A DNA stretch of 28,833 nt. It comes from an uncultured Clostridia bacterium. GTDB taxonomy: Bacteria; Bacillota; Clostridia; Oscillospirales; Oscillospiraceae. Positions 14,563 through 24,246 of the stretch are shown here, piece by piece. The stretch covers positions 1-28,833 of the forward strand of contig CAMHRJ010000002.1 of the NCBI GenBank assembly GCA_946187475.1, written 5' to 3'. Below the pieces are notes generated by a model. That model ran no database searches. It worked only from the letters and a program-made list of their open reading frames with translations, and had not been told where the DNA came from. The first letter of the stretch is position 1. Each line of letters opens with the position of its first letter. Position numbers and translations under genes: made by a program.

Positions 14563-16995
14563 ATGCGCAAAAAACTAATTAGCCTTCTGCTGGTACTCGC
14601 CATGGTTTGCTCCCTGGCTCCCATGGCCGTCTTCGCAGCAGACACCGACGCCGCGCCCGTCGGCGACGCCAGCGTTGCAGTTCCCGTTTACGGCAAGTTC
14701 ATTGCCGACATCATCAACGACCCCACCCTGGACCTTCAAAAGCTTGCTCAGAAGCTGAAGACCGCTGCCCAGGATATGATTGCCGGCGCCAAGGTCCCGG
14801 ATGTGGACATGGTGCTCGTCAGCGCGGACGGCTATGAGTATCCTCTGGTGAACAACGGCGCTTCTGACGCCAACTTCCTGACGTCCCTGAGCCTGGAGGC
14901 CACCGGCATGGCGAGCCTGGGCGCGGACGGCTTCAAGAAGCTGCAGGACCTGGTGGGCAAGGCCATCCAGGCCATGCCCGGCATGGACACCCTGGACACC
15001 CTGAACCAGTTCTACAAGGTCTACGGCGCGGAGAACGTGCCCGCCGGCACCTACACCCTGAAGGTGAAGGCCATCCACACCGATGGCTACACCCTCATCC
15101 AGCCCGAGAGCGGCAGCGTTGAGGTCCAGGTGGTCGACGGCCGCATGAACTATGTGGGCTACAAGAAGGTCCTGGCCGAGGTCGACACCGCTGCCAAGCT
15201 GAAGGAAAGCCTCTATGCCGTCGCGGACAAGCTGCCCGTCGGCGCTAACCTGGCCAAGGCTGCCATCGACAAGATGATGGCGGCTCCGGACAAGGCTGCT
15301 GAGCTGGTTGGCAACGTTCCCGGCTTCTCCGACCTTCTGGACAAGATGATCCCCGGCTGGGCGGACCTGCTGAAGCTGCCCGTCGTCACCGTGAGCCTGC
15401 CCGGCGTGTTCCTCACCACCGTGGACCCCGGCTTCAGCTTCACCTCCGCTGACTTTGGCGGCAACCCGCTGCCCGGCTGCGAGTTCGTGATGGTCAACCG
15501 TGAGGAGACTGAGAAGATCGTCAAGGCCGCCATCGCCCTGGGTCAGGAGACCTTCCAGAACGCCATGAGCCTGATCGGCACCGAGGGCTTTACCTGGGAC
15601 GAGCTGAACTTCCTCAAGGCCGACCTCGTCTCCATGGACGAGGAGGCCCAGCAGATCACCTTCAATCCCGACCAGGCGCTGAAGCTCCTGCAGACCTATT
15701 GGGCGCTGTTTGAGGCTTCCGCCAGCGAACCCTTCAACAAGTTCATGAGCGCGGAGACGGACCTCCGTCTGCCCGCTATTCTGAAGGCCACTGCCGACGA
15801 GAACGGCATCGTCACCTTCAACGAGGACAGCAACATCACCCTGACCTGGTCCGTGGAGATCCTCATCAAGATGGGCCGCCTCACCGCTCAGATCATCGAG
15901 GACGCTGAGATTCCAGAGGGCATGTTCGAGAATGAGAGCCTCCAGTCCATGGTGGAGCTGATTCTCAAGGTCTCCAAGGTCGCCGCCAAATACGGCGAGA
16001 AGTTCATCGACGAGTCCGGCCAGGTGGTCACCACCCTGCTGAACGACTGGGTCTACTACCTGCTGATGAACGACGATCTGGCTTCCGCCGGTCGTGACAT
16101 CCTGGAGCGCTTCGGCATGATGGACGACGACACCCTGTCCCTGCTGGACCTCCTGCCCACCCACGCCATCCTCACCGCGAAGATGCCCACCGGCCACTAT
16201 GTCATGTTCGAGAGTGCCGCTCCCGAGGGCTTCATGCGCACCCCGCTGTTCTACACCATCGTGGTCACCTGGAACACCGAGTCTGAGGATCTCCGTGATT
16301 GGTGCTATGTGAACGTTGCCAACCTGGGCATCATCGGCCCCTACATTGCCGAGGAGCTTTACACCACCCTGCGTGAGACCAGCATGCTTGCCAAGGCCGA
16401 CAGTCTCCTGGACCAGTTCACCGGCGGCAAGACCGGCACCCTCCTGCAGAACATCTTCACCGGCAAGGTCGCTGCCACCGGCGAGGACTTTGACCTGACG
16501 GCCCTGACCATCGCCGCCGGCGCCAACATGATCTACAACAACCTGGGCGGCAGCAAGGTCTATGAGTCTGAGGACGCCCTGATCGAGGCCCTCAACGGCT
16601 ATCTCTACTCCCACGGCCGCACGGCCCAGAACATGATGATGTTCGGTTATGAGGTGGCGCTGAAGTCCAAGGCGGTCATCACCAGTGAGATCACCCCCGA
16701 CTGGATGTTCTACACCTCCTCCACCAGCATCCGCACCAACATCGCCCTGAAGGCCAAGGCCATCGGCCAGAAGATCGCTGACGGCATCGACACCTCCAAC
16801 GGCAGCAAGCTCCTCACCGCCACCAAGGACGTGGTCAGCAAGGTCGTTGACAGCATCGACACCTCCAACCACATCCAGCCCATCATCAACCAGGTGCAGG
16901 AGAAGGTCACCTCCACCGTCACCTCCATCGCCACCAAGACGGTGCAGAAGACGGTCTCCGTCCTGAAGGGCGCCATCGCCAGATTCTTCAAGTAA
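14563..16995 (+). CDS. Secreted 810-residue protein of unknown function, possible interrupted SpaA-like domains
   Basis: The Sec signal peptide is MRKKLISLLLVLAMVCSLAP onward, with cleavage near VFA/AD (residue 25). There is no lipobox, sortase motif or C-terminal membrane anchor, so it is probably released or held non-covalently. Two stretches resemble pieces of prealbumin-like SpaA/Cna-B beta-sandwiches, each split by helical sequence. The first uses VPDVDMVLVSADG (78-90) and VPAGTYTLKVKAIHTDGYTL (159-178). The second uses GGNPLPGCEFVMVN (299-312), TADENGIVTF (410-419) and MPTGHYVMFESAAPEGF (541-557). The isopeptide-type Lys is not evident. The last ~70 residues are Ser/Thr/Val/Lys-rich amphipathic helix with IDTSN twice (742-746, 765-769) and a basic end. 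ATG at 14563 follows AAAGGAG; the longer in-frame TTG start would sit on the -35 box. Its own promoter and terminator make it a single-gene unit. Confidence 0.85.
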   Translation: MRKKLISLLLVLAMVCSLAPMAVFAADTDAAPVGDASVAVPVYGKFIADIINDPTLDLQKLAQKLKTAAQDMIAGAKVPDVDMVLVSADGYEYPLVNNGASDANFLTSLSLEATGMASLGADGFKKLQDLVGKAIQAMPGMDTLDTLNQFYKVYGAENVPAGTYTLKVKAIHTDGYTLIQPESGSVEVQVVDGRMNYVGYKKVLAEVDTAAKLKESLYAVADKLPVGANLAKAAIDKMMAAPDKAAELVGNVPGFSDLLDKMIPGWADLLKLPVVTVSLPGVFLTTVDPGFSFTSADFGGNPLPGCEFVMVNREETEKIVKAAIALGQETFQNAMSLIGTEGFTWDELNFLKADLVSMDEEAQQITFNPDQALKLLQTYWALFEASASEPFNKFMSAETDLRLPAILKATADENGIVTFNEDSNITLTWSVEILIKMGRLTAQIIEDAEIPEGMFENESLQSMVELILKVSKVAAKYGEKFIDESGQVVTTLLNDWVYYLLMNDDLASAGRDILERFGMMDDDTLSLLDLLPTHAILTAKMPTGHYVMFESAAPEGFMRTPLFYTIVVTWNTESEDLRDWCYVNVANLGIIGPYIAEELYTTLRETSMLAKADSLLDQFTGGKTGTLLQNIFTGKVAATGEDFDLTALTIAAGANMIYNNLGGSKVYESEDALIEALNGYLYSHGRTAQNMMMFGYEVALKSKAVITSEITPDWMFYTSSTSIRTNIALKAKAIGQKIADGIDTSNGSKLLTATKDVVSKVVDSIDTSNHIQPIINQVQEKVTSTVTSIATKTVQKTVSVLKGAIARFFK

Positions 16996-17005
16996 GATTT
17001 CGCGA

Positions 17006-17024
17006 TTTCGGTGATGGACCGAAA
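17006..17024 (+). promoter_or_regulatory. Small hairpin just after the secreted-protein gene
   Basis: TTTCGGT (17006-17012) pairs with ACCGAAA (17018-17024) around a 5-nt loop. It precedes the main terminator hairpin and may protect the 3' end. Confidence 0.4.
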
Positions 17025-17039
17025 AACAAACCAAATCCG

Positions 17040-17067
17040 CATCCCCCGCGCTTCGGTGCGGGGGATG
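17040..17067 (+). terminator. Terminator of the secreted-protein gene
   Basis: 12-bp stem CATCCCCCGCGC (17040-17051) with GTGCGGGGGATG (17056-17067), one G-U pair, closed by a TTCG tetraloop. It is followed by TTCATTCT, a weak U-tract. Confidence 0.75.
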
Positions 17068-17123
17068 TTCATTCTGGCGATTCTGCACCCAATACTGCGA
17101 TAAATGTTTAGCGATTGAAATAC

Positions 17124-17152
17124 TTGCTATTTTAGCGCGCTAGTGATAAAAT
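17124..17152 (+). promoter_or_regulatory. Promoter of the second peptide-importer operon
   Basis: -35 TTGCTA (17124-17129), 17-base spacer, extended -10 TGA then TAAAAT (17144-17152). It is about 95 bases before the first permease start, leaving a leader with two hairpins. Confidence 0.75.
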
Positions 17153-17174
17153 GAATTGAATTATTTCCAAAACG

Positions 17175-17221
17175 AAAAGCAGGGCGCCCTGCTTTTGCAT
17201 TTTGTGCTGCCGCACAAAATG
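17175..17221 (+). promoter_or_regulatory. Two tandem hairpins in the importer leader
   Basis: First: a perfect 22-bp palindrome at 17175-17196, AAAAGCAGGGC followed by its complement ending in TTTT, terminator-like. Second: CATTTTGTGC (17198-17207) with GCACAAAATG (17212-17221), a perfect 10-bp stem with loop TGCC. They are one base apart. The pair sits between promoter and first gene, so it could act as an attenuator or stability element. No known riboswitch class was recognised. Confidence 0.6.
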
Positions 17222-17250
17222 ATGAACGCGTCCTGCAGGGAAGGAACGAC

Positions 17251-18189
17251 ATGAACTCCAAGACTTTGACGTACATCCTCAAGCGGCTTGTGCTCGCAAT
17301 CTTTACGGTCTGGGTCGTCATCACGGTCACGTTCTTTGTCATGCACGCGGTGCCCGGCGGCCCCTTCGTGGGCGAAAAGGCCACGACGCCGGCGGTGCAG
17401 GCGGCCATGGAGGCGAAGTACGGGCTGGACAAGCCGGTTGGTACCCAGTACATGACCTATCTGAAGGACATCGTGACCAAGTTTGACTTTGGCCCCAGTC
17501 TGAAGCAGCGCGGCCGCATGGTCACCGACATCATCGGCGACGGCATGAAGACCTCTGCCAAGCTGGGCATCATGGCGGCGGTTGCCGCGGCGGTGGTCGG
17601 CATCGTGCTGGGCGCGGTTGCTGCGCTGCGGCGCAATAAGTTCATCGACCGGATCATCATGGTCATCACCACGGCCTTCGTGTCCATGCCGGCGTTCATT
17701 ATGGGCTCATTGTTGCTAACGCTGTTTGCCATCAAGCTGGGCTGGCTTCCGGCCAATGCCAGCGCCAAGGCCGGCGTCTCCGGCCTGATTCTGCCCGTCA
17801 TCACCCTGGCGCTCTATCCCGCGGCCTATATCACCCGTCTGACCCGGTCCAGCATGCTGGACGTGCTGGGGCAGGATTATATCCGCACGGCCCGGGCCAA
17901 GGGCGTTTCCGGCGGCAAGATCATCTTCGGCCACGCGCTGAAAAACTCCCTCATCCCGGTGCTGACCTACTTCGGCCCCATGCTGGCCTACATCGTTACC
18001 GGCTCTCTGGTGGTGGAGAAAATCTTCGCCGTGCCGGGCATCGGCCGTGCCTTCGTCAACAGCATCACCGGGCGCGACTATCCGCTCATCATGGGCACGA
18101 CCATCATTCTTGCCACGCTCATCGTGGTCATGAACCTGCTGACCGACATCCTCTATAAGGTTGTCGATCCGCGCATTACGCTGGAATAA
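17251..18189 (+). CDS. Peptide ABC transporter permease, OppB/DppB type (second system)
   Basis: A 312-residue permease of normal family length. It opens with ILKRLVLAIFTVWVVITVTF (helix 1) and HAVPGGPFVGEKATTP, the OppB-type segment after helix 1. The EAA loop is DYIRTARAKGVSGGKIIFGH. The end is DILYKVVDPRITLE. Five further hydrophobic segments follow helix 1. Start ATG with GGAAGGA upstream. It shares the DYIRTARAKG loop with the first system's permease but lacks close similarity outside conserved segments, so the two systems are not a recent duplication. It is the first gene of a B-C-D-F-A operon. Confidence 0.96.
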   Translation: MNSKTLTYILKRLVLAIFTVWVVITVTFFVMHAVPGGPFVGEKATTPAVQAAMEAKYGLDKPVGTQYMTYLKDIVTKFDFGPSLKQRGRMVTDIIGDGMKTSAKLGIMAAVAAAVVGIVLGAVAALRRNKFIDRIIMVITTAFVSMPAFIMGSLLLTLFAIKLGWLPANASAKAGVSGLILPVITLALYPAAYITRLTRSSMLDVLGQDYIRTARAKGVSGGKIIFGHALKNSLIPVLTYFGPMLAYIVTGSLVVEKIFAVPGIGRAFVNSITGRDYPLIMGTTIILATLIVVMNLLTDILYKVVDPRITLE

Positions 18190-18202
18190 GGGAGGATCGA
18201 CT

Positions 18203-19261
18203 GTGGAAAAGAAGCTTCCGAGTCTCCAGGTCGATCTGGAGCAGTTCATCCCCGCCACCGAGGAAGAAAAAGAATACATGGTGCAGATGCGCGAGTCGTC
18301 CACCTTCTTCAAGGACGGCGTGAAGCGGCTGGTGAAAAACCGCGTCGCCTTCATCAGCTTCATCGTCATCATCGTCATCACCCTGTCCAGCATTTTCATT
18401 CCCATGTTCTGGCCCTATTCCTACGAGGCGCAGCTGGGCGTCACCCCCGGCAAGCCCGTGGACGCATCCTATAACAACCTCCATCCCTTTGAGTACGGAC
18501 GCACAGAGCTCAAGCAGATGGAGGCGGGGGAGAAGATCTTCCCCCATGTCTTCGGCACCGATGACGCCGGACGCGACTACTTCATCCGCGTCCTCTACGG
18601 CACCCGTGTCAGTCTGGCCGTGGGCTTTTTCGCCAGCATCATCGTGCTGGTCATCGGCACCCTGGTGGGATCGGTGGCCGGCTACTGCGGCGGCAAGGTG
18701 GATATGATCCTCATGCGTCTGGTGGACGTGATCTATTCTCTGCCGGACATGCTTATGGTCATCCTGCTGTCCACGGTGCTGAAGGTCACCCTGGGCCCTG
18801 CCATTGACGGTACGGCCCTGGCCAGCGTTGGCTCCAACATCATCAGTTTGTTCATCGTCTTTGCGATCCTCTACTGGGTCAGCATGGCCCGTCTGATCCG
18901 CGGCCAGATTCTCTCCCTCCGGGAGCAGGAGTATGTGCTCTCGGCCCAGGCCACCGGAGCCCGGGGCGGCTGGGTGGTGCGCAAGCACCTGATCCCCAAC
19001 TGCATCAGCGTCGTCATCATCTCCGCTGCCCTGCAGATCCCCAACGCCATCTTCACCGAGAGCTTTCTGAGCTTCCTGGGTCTGGGCGTCAACGCGCCCA
19101 TGCCCTCTCTGGGCTCTCTGGCTTCCGACGCTCTGAACGGCCTGCAGAGCTATCCCTATCGTCTGGTCATCCCGGCCATCGTCATCTCGCTGATCGTGCT
19201 GGGCTTAAACCTCTTCGGCGACGGTCTGCGCGATGCGTTTGACCCGAAGCTGAACGGCTGA
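18203..19261 (+). CDS. Peptide ABC transporter permease, OppC/DppC type (second system)
   Basis: A 352-residue permease. It has a ~45-residue cytoplasmic N-terminus, helix 1 at about 48-70, then a modest extracytoplasmic loop leading to FGTDDAGRDYFIRVLYGTRV, the usual OppC motif. The EAA loop is YVLSAQATGARGGWVVRKH and the ending GDGLRDAFDPKLNG. This is close to normal length, in clear contrast to the 551-residue counterpart in the first system. GTG at 18203 is preferred because GGGAGG (18190-18195) lies 7 bases upstream; a longer start at 18161 would overlap the preceding gene. Confidence 0.95.
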   Translation: MEKKLPSLQVDLEQFIPATEEEKEYMVQMRESSTFFKDGVKRLVKNRVAFISFIVIIVITLSSIFIPMFWPYSYEAQLGVTPGKPVDASYNNLHPFEYGRTELKQMEAGEKIFPHVFGTDDAGRDYFIRVLYGTRVSLAVGFFASIIVLVIGTLVGSVAGYCGGKVDMILMRLVDVIYSLPDMLMVILLSTVLKVTLGPAIDGTALASVGSNIISLFIVFAILYWVSMARLIRGQILSLREQEYVLSAQATGARGGWVVRKHLIPNCISVVIISAALQIPNAIFTESFLSFLGLGVNAPMPSLGSLASDALNGLQSYPYRLVIPAIVISLIVLGLNLFGDGLRDAFDPKLNG

Positions 19262-19277
19262 GAAGGGAGGAGAGCAT

Positions 19278-20296
19278 ATGGCACTGTTAGAAGTCAAAGA
19301 CCTGCGCACTTCCTTCTTCACCGATGCGGGCGAGGTCAAGGCCGTCAACGGCATTTCCTTCCAGCTGGATCGCGGCAAGGTGCTGGGCATCGTGGGCGAA
19401 TCCGGCTCCGGCAAGAGCGTCACGGCCTACAGCATCATGCAGATCCTCGCGGGCACCGGTAAGATCGTCGGCGGCAGCGTGAAGCTGGACGGTCAGGAGC
19501 TGGTGGGCGCGGGCGAAAAGGTCATGAAGACCGTCCGCGGCAACAAAATCTCCATCATCTTTCAGGACCCCATGACCAGCCTGAACCCCACCTACACCAT
19601 CGGTCACCAGCTGGTGGAGGCCATTGTCCTCCACACGGACCGCGACCGGAAGCAGGCCTGGGACCGGGCGGTGGAAATGCTGCGTCTGGTGAACGTCAAC
19701 GAGCCGGAAAGGCGCATGAAGCAGTACCCCTTCGAGTTTTCCGGCGGTATGCGCCAGCGCGTTATGATCGCCATGGCCCTGGCCTGCGAGCCGGACATCC
19801 TCATCGCGGATGAGCCGACCACGGCCCTGGACGTGACGATTCAGGCCCAGATTCTGGAGCTCATGCAGCAGCTGCAGAAGGAACTGGGCATGGCCATCAT
19901 CATGATCACCCACGATCTGGGCGTGGTGGCCCAGCTCTGCGACGAAGTCATCGTCATGTATGCCGGCTCCATCTGCGAGCAGGGCACCGCGGACGAGATT
20001 TTCTACAATCCCAAGCACGAATACACCAAGGGACTCATGCGCTCCATCCCCACGGCAGACACTGCCGGCACCCGGCTGCAGCCCATCACCGGCACGCCCA
20101 TCGACCTGCTGAACATGCCCGAGGGCTGCCCCTTCGCGCCCCGGTGCGACGCGGCCATGAAGATCTGCATCCACCAGCGGGCAGAGCGCATGGAAATCAA
20201 CGCCGATCACGCTGCCGCCTGCTGGATGAACGTCAAGCAGGCCGTGGAGGACGGCAAAATCATCCCTGCGGCGAAAGAGGAAGGCGGTGATCCGGC

Positions 20297-20300
<4 letters not shown>
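19278..20300 (+). CDS. Peptide ABC transporter ATP-binding protein, OppD/DppD type (second system)
   Basis: A 340-residue ATPase. Walker A GESGSGKS is at 40-47, signature FSGGMRQR at 154-161 and Walker B ILIADEP at 174-180. The D-type QDPMTSLNP segment is present. The C-terminal oligo_HPY region has GCPFAPRCDAAMKICIHQ. It begins directly with the ATPase core (ALLEVKDLRTSFFTDAG) and lacks the charged N-terminal extension seen in the first system. ATG follows AGGGAGGAG. The last four bases of the gene overlap the next start (ATGA). Confidence 0.96.
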
Positions 20301-21283
<983 letters not shown>

Positions 21284-21287
21284 CGTA

Positions 21288-21320
21288 AATTACCGCTTCG
21301 GCGGATAATTTAAAAAATTT
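21288..21320 (+). terminator. Weak intercistronic hairpin before the second binding-protein gene
   Basis: AATTACCGC (21288-21296) pairs with GCGG-TAATT (21301-21310, one bulged A) across a TTCG tetraloop, followed by TAAAAAATTTTT. It would act as a leaky terminator or as a 5' stabiliser of the binding-protein transcript. Confidence 0.5.
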
Positions 21321-21340
21321 TTGTGAAAGGACGCAAAAGA

Positions 21341-23176
21341 ATGAAGAAGAGAATCGCAGCAATCCTGTTGGTGCTGGCCATGGTTCTTGCGCTTGCCGCC
21401 TGCGGCAGCAAGCCCCAGGAAGAGGCCGCCGGCTCTGCTGAGCCCGCAGCCGCCTCCGGCAGCTCCATCTCCGTGTGCCTGGCTTCCGAGCCTGACACCA
21501 TCGACCCCGCGCTGAACTCCGCTGTTGACGGCGCGACCCTGCTTGCGCACCTGTTCTCGGGCCTTGCCAAGTGGTCCCAGGACGCTGACGGCAAGCTGGT
21601 CATCGTGCCCGATGCCGCTGAGGAGCTGGTGGAGGGCGTCGTCAACGATGACGGCACCGTCACCTACACCTACACCCTGCGTGACGGTCTGGTCTGGTCC
21701 GACGGCCAGCCTGTGACCGCCGGCGACTTCGCTTTCGCCTGGCAGCGCGCCGCTTCCCCCGAGCTGGCAGCCGACTACGGCTACATGTTCGAGGTCGTTG
21801 ACGGCTACGCCGACATGTGGGAGACCGACGCTGACGAGAACTTCGTCAACCCCGACGCTCAGCTGAACGTCAAGGCTGTGGACGACAAGACCCTCGAGGT
21901 CACCACCGCCTCCGCCATTCCTTACTGGAACGAGCTGCTGGCCTTCCCGACCTACTTCCCGGTCCGTGAGGACGTCGTGGCTGACGACGCCTGGGCCACC
22001 GACCCCAGCACCTATGTCTGCAACGGTCTGTACACCCTGGCCGGCTGGGACCACAACAGCCTGATCACCCTGCAGAAGAACCCCGACCACCCCGACGCCG
22101 CTGAGGTCACCATGGACACCATCGAGTGCTACCTCTCTGACGACGCCAACAACATGCTCACCAACTTCAAGAACGGCGACTGGGACTTCATCGACGACGT
22201 TCCCACCAACGAGATCGCCGCTCTGAAGACCGACTATCCCGACAACTTCCAGGTCGTCGGCCAGATCGGCACCTACTATGTCTGCTGGAACATCAATGAG
22301 GACATCCTGCCTGCGGGCAGCACTCTCACCGGCAACGAGGCCGAGGCTGCCAAGGCTGAGATCCGCAACGCCATCAGCCTGCTGTTCGACCGCAACTACA
22401 TCGTGGAAGAGATCGCCCAGGGCGGTCAGGTTCCCGCTTCCTCCTTCGTCGCCATGGGCATGACCGAGCCCGACGGCTCCGAGTTCTACAAGAACGCCAA
22501 CAATGGTGAGGGCGGCTACTTCAAGGTCGACGCCGACTCCCTGGAGGCCAACTTCAACTCCGCCGTCGAGACCCTGAAGAAGTACTACACCTTCGACGAG
22601 GCTTCCCAGAAGTTCACCGACTTCCCGACCTTGACCTACCTCTACAACACCTCCGACGCCCACAAGGCCATCGGTGAGTATCTGCAGAGCGCTCTGGCCG
22701 CTGTCGGCATCACCATGAACATGGAGAACCAGGAGTGGGCCACCTTCCTGAACACCCGTAAGGCCGGCGATTACTCCATCGCCCGCAACGGCTGGGTTGC
22801 TGACTACAACGACCCGATCTGCTTCCTGGATATGTGGACCTCCGGCTCCGGCAACAACGACGTTCAGTTCGGCAAGGGCGACCACGCTGCCGTCACCGGC
22901 TACAGCCTGGATCTGACCCCCTTCGGTCTGGACACCAAGGTTGAGGACGGCACCTGGGCCGAGACCTATGACGTGCTGATCTCCGCCATCAAGAGCTGCA
23001 CCGATCCCGAGACCCGCTTCGCCATGATGCACGTCGCTGAGGACATGCTCATGGAGACAGGCTGCATCTGCCCGATCTACTACTACACCGACCTCTACAT
23101 GATCGGCGACAACGTGGACGGCTTCTTCTCCAACCCCCTGGGCTACAAGTACTTCATGTACTGCACCAAGGGCTGA
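21341..23176 (+). CDS. Peptide ABC transporter substrate-binding lipoprotein (SBP_bac_5, second system)
   Basis: A 611-residue binding lipoprotein of OppA/DppE size. Lipobox LAAC gives lipid Cys21, followed by an Ala/Glu/Ser linker. The body shows the OppA-type start SSISVCLASEPDTIDPALNS, the WSDGQPVTAGDFAFAWQR segment, and the NGWVADYNDPICFLDMWTSG region that lines the peptide site in this family. It ends with CPIYYYTDLYMIGDNVDGF. ATG at 21341 is preferred because AAAGGA lies 9 bases upstream and the signal peptide begins there; a GTG at 21323 is in frame. It is the last gene of the operon and is followed by a strong terminator. Confidence 0.95.
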   Translation: MKKRIAAILLVLAMVLALAACGSKPQEEAAGSAEPAAASGSSISVCLASEPDTIDPALNSAVDGATLLAHLFSGLAKWSQDADGKLVIVPDAAEELVEGVVNDDGTVTYTYTLRDGLVWSDGQPVTAGDFAFAWQRAASPELAADYGYMFEVVDGYADMWETDADENFVNPDAQLNVKAVDDKTLEVTTASAIPYWNELLAFPTYFPVREDVVADDAWATDPSTYVCNGLYTLAGWDHNSLITLQKNPDHPDAAEVTMDTIECYLSDDANNMLTNFKNGDWDFIDDVPTNEIAALKTDYPDNFQVVGQIGTYYVCWNINEDILPAGSTLTGNEAEAAKAEIRNAISLLFDRNYIVEEIAQGGQVPASSFVAMGMTEPDGSEFYKNANNGEGGYFKVDADSLEANFNSAVETLKKYYTFDEASQKFTDFPTLTYLYNTSDAHKAIGEYLQSALAAVGITMNMENQEWATFLNTRKAGDYSIARNGWVADYNDPICFLDMWTSGSGNNDVQFGKGDHAAVTGYSLDLTPFGLDTKVEDGTWAETYDVLISAIKSCTDPETRFAMMHVAEDMLMETGCICPIYYYTDLYMIGDNVDGFFSNPLGYKYFMYCTKG

Positions 23177-23219
23177 GAAACAGCTTAATCCCGGCATCTG
23201 AGATGCCAAAATGAAAATT

Positions 23220-23256
23220 CCCGCCATCCCATTTGGGATGGCGGGTTTCTTTTTTG
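23220..23256. terminator. Strong terminator between convergent units
   Basis: Perfect 11-bp stem CCCGCCATCCC (23220-23230) with GGGATGGCGGG (23235-23245), ATTT loop, then TTTCTTTTTTTG. A-rich sequence to the left gives a U-tract for the opposite strand too, so it can end both the importer operon and the minus-strand hydrolase gene. Confidence 0.93.
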
Positions 23257-23261
23257 TTTGG

Positions 23262-24146
23262 TTAATCGCGATCCAGGAACGGAACCTCGATGGGCTGGAG
23301 GGGAATGTCCGGGTCGTGGCTGGTGAAAACGCCCACGCAGCTGTCCATGGCGGACTGCGCTTTGATCCAGCGGACGCCCTTGCGCTGGAGGGTGGGGTCG
23401 AAGCCCCGGCCGGGGATGATGTCCTCCTGCCAGTTTTTCGGCAGGAAGGCTGCGTCGGAGGTCAGCAGCGCGAACTTCCGCTTGTGCTCCAGCAGTTCCC
23501 CGTTCTGCACGATGACGGAGCAGAGGCCGTCGGTGTGGCCGGGAATGTTCACGCAGAGGATCGTGTTGTCCTCCAGCAGGTCATAGGCCCAGCGATTGGT
23601 GCCCAGATCGGAGCCGCGATACCAGTAGTGTTCCATGGGGATGCCCTCGAACAGGGCCTTGGGCTGCCGCTGCTGATATACCACCCGGCAGTTCCAGAAG
23701 TATTCGTCCTCCGCTACCAGAATTCGCTTGGCCTTTTGTACATGGCGGATGCCCGCCACATGGTCCGGGTCAAAGTGGGTCAGCAGCACGATGTCCAGGT
23801 CTTCCGGCCGGATGCCCCGTTCCGCCAGCTGCTCATGGACGGCCATGCCCGCGGGGACATAGGGCTGGTAGAAGCTCGCCAGATGGGCAGGGAGGACCTG
23901 CTTCACCGCCGCCGGGTCATAGACGCCCTTGGGGCTGATCTCCCGACACCAGCCGGTGTCCACGAGGATCAGCGCGTCCGGGTGCTCGATCAGGTAGGCG
24001 AGCACCGGCAGCTTCATGCGGCGGTCGGTCTTCGCCAGCAGCTGCACAGCGGAGTTTTTCAGGCTCTTGCCGTTGCCCAGGGGCACCGTCTCCGATACCT
24101 GCATATAGCCGCAGCACAGGGGATGGATGCGGATGGATTTTCCCAT
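23262..24146 (-). CDS. Metallo-beta-lactamase-fold hydrolase, lactonase-like
   Basis: A 294-residue protein of AiiA/AttM-like size. Its first active-site motif is THFDPDHVAG (H124, D126, D128, H129); classical lactonases have HxHxDH, so the second His is an Asp here. Later ligands are H204 in IPGHTDG, D231 in TSDAA and H277 in TSHDPD. VDTGW (63-67) matches the family's early strand. Such enzymes open lactone rings or hydrolyse thioesters or phosphoesters; the substrate cannot be told. ATG follows AAGGAAGTG. It is the last gene of the aldolase-aminotransferase cluster but also has its own promoter. Confidence 0.88.
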   Translation of the reverse strand: MGKSIRIHPLCCGYMQVSETVPLGNGKSLKNSAVQLLAKTDRRMKLPVLAYLIEHPDALILVDTGWCREISPKGVYDPAAVKQVLPAHLASFYQPYVPAGMAVHEQLAERGIRPEDLDIVLLTHFDPDHVAGIRHVQKAKRILVAEDEYFWNCRVVYQQRQPKALFEGIPMEHYWYRGSDLGTNRWAYDLLEDNTILCVNIPGHTDGLCSVIVQNGELLEHKRKFALLTSDAAFLPKNWQEDIIPGRGFDPTLQRKGVRWIKAQSAMDSCVGVFTSHDPDIPLQPIEVPFLDRD

Positions 24147-24178
24147 GAGATCACTTCCTTGACCAGTTGGTAAATTTA

Positions 24179-24207
24179 ATTTTAGCAGATTCCATTGCGG
24201 AAATCAA
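24179..24207 (-). promoter_or_regulatory. Internal promoter of the hydrolase gene
   Basis: Minus strand: -35 TTGATT (24202-24207), 17-base spacer, extended -10 TGC then TAAAAT (24179-24184). It sits in the 100-base gap after the aminotransferase gene and about 33 bases before the hydrolase start. Confidence 0.75.
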
Positions 24208-24246
24208 GGAAGTTGATGAAATCTGGAACACGTGTCCCAACGAAGT

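Noticed and set aside
14575..17088. Long minus-strand open frame opposite the secreted protein (837 codons)
   Set aside because: It is rich in Gly/Val/Asp/His/Leu with no domain, and it is an antisense shadow of a gene with a clear promoter, ribosome site and signal peptide.
17175..17221. T-box or known riboswitch in the second importer leader
   Set aside because: The leader is only about 90 bases, with no T-box (TGGxACC) core or other known aptamer core; kept as an unclassified hairpin pair.
21290..23227. Long minus-strand open frame opposite the second binding protein (645 codons)
   Set aside because: Same low-complexity antisense pattern; the plus-strand gene is an obvious lipoprotein.
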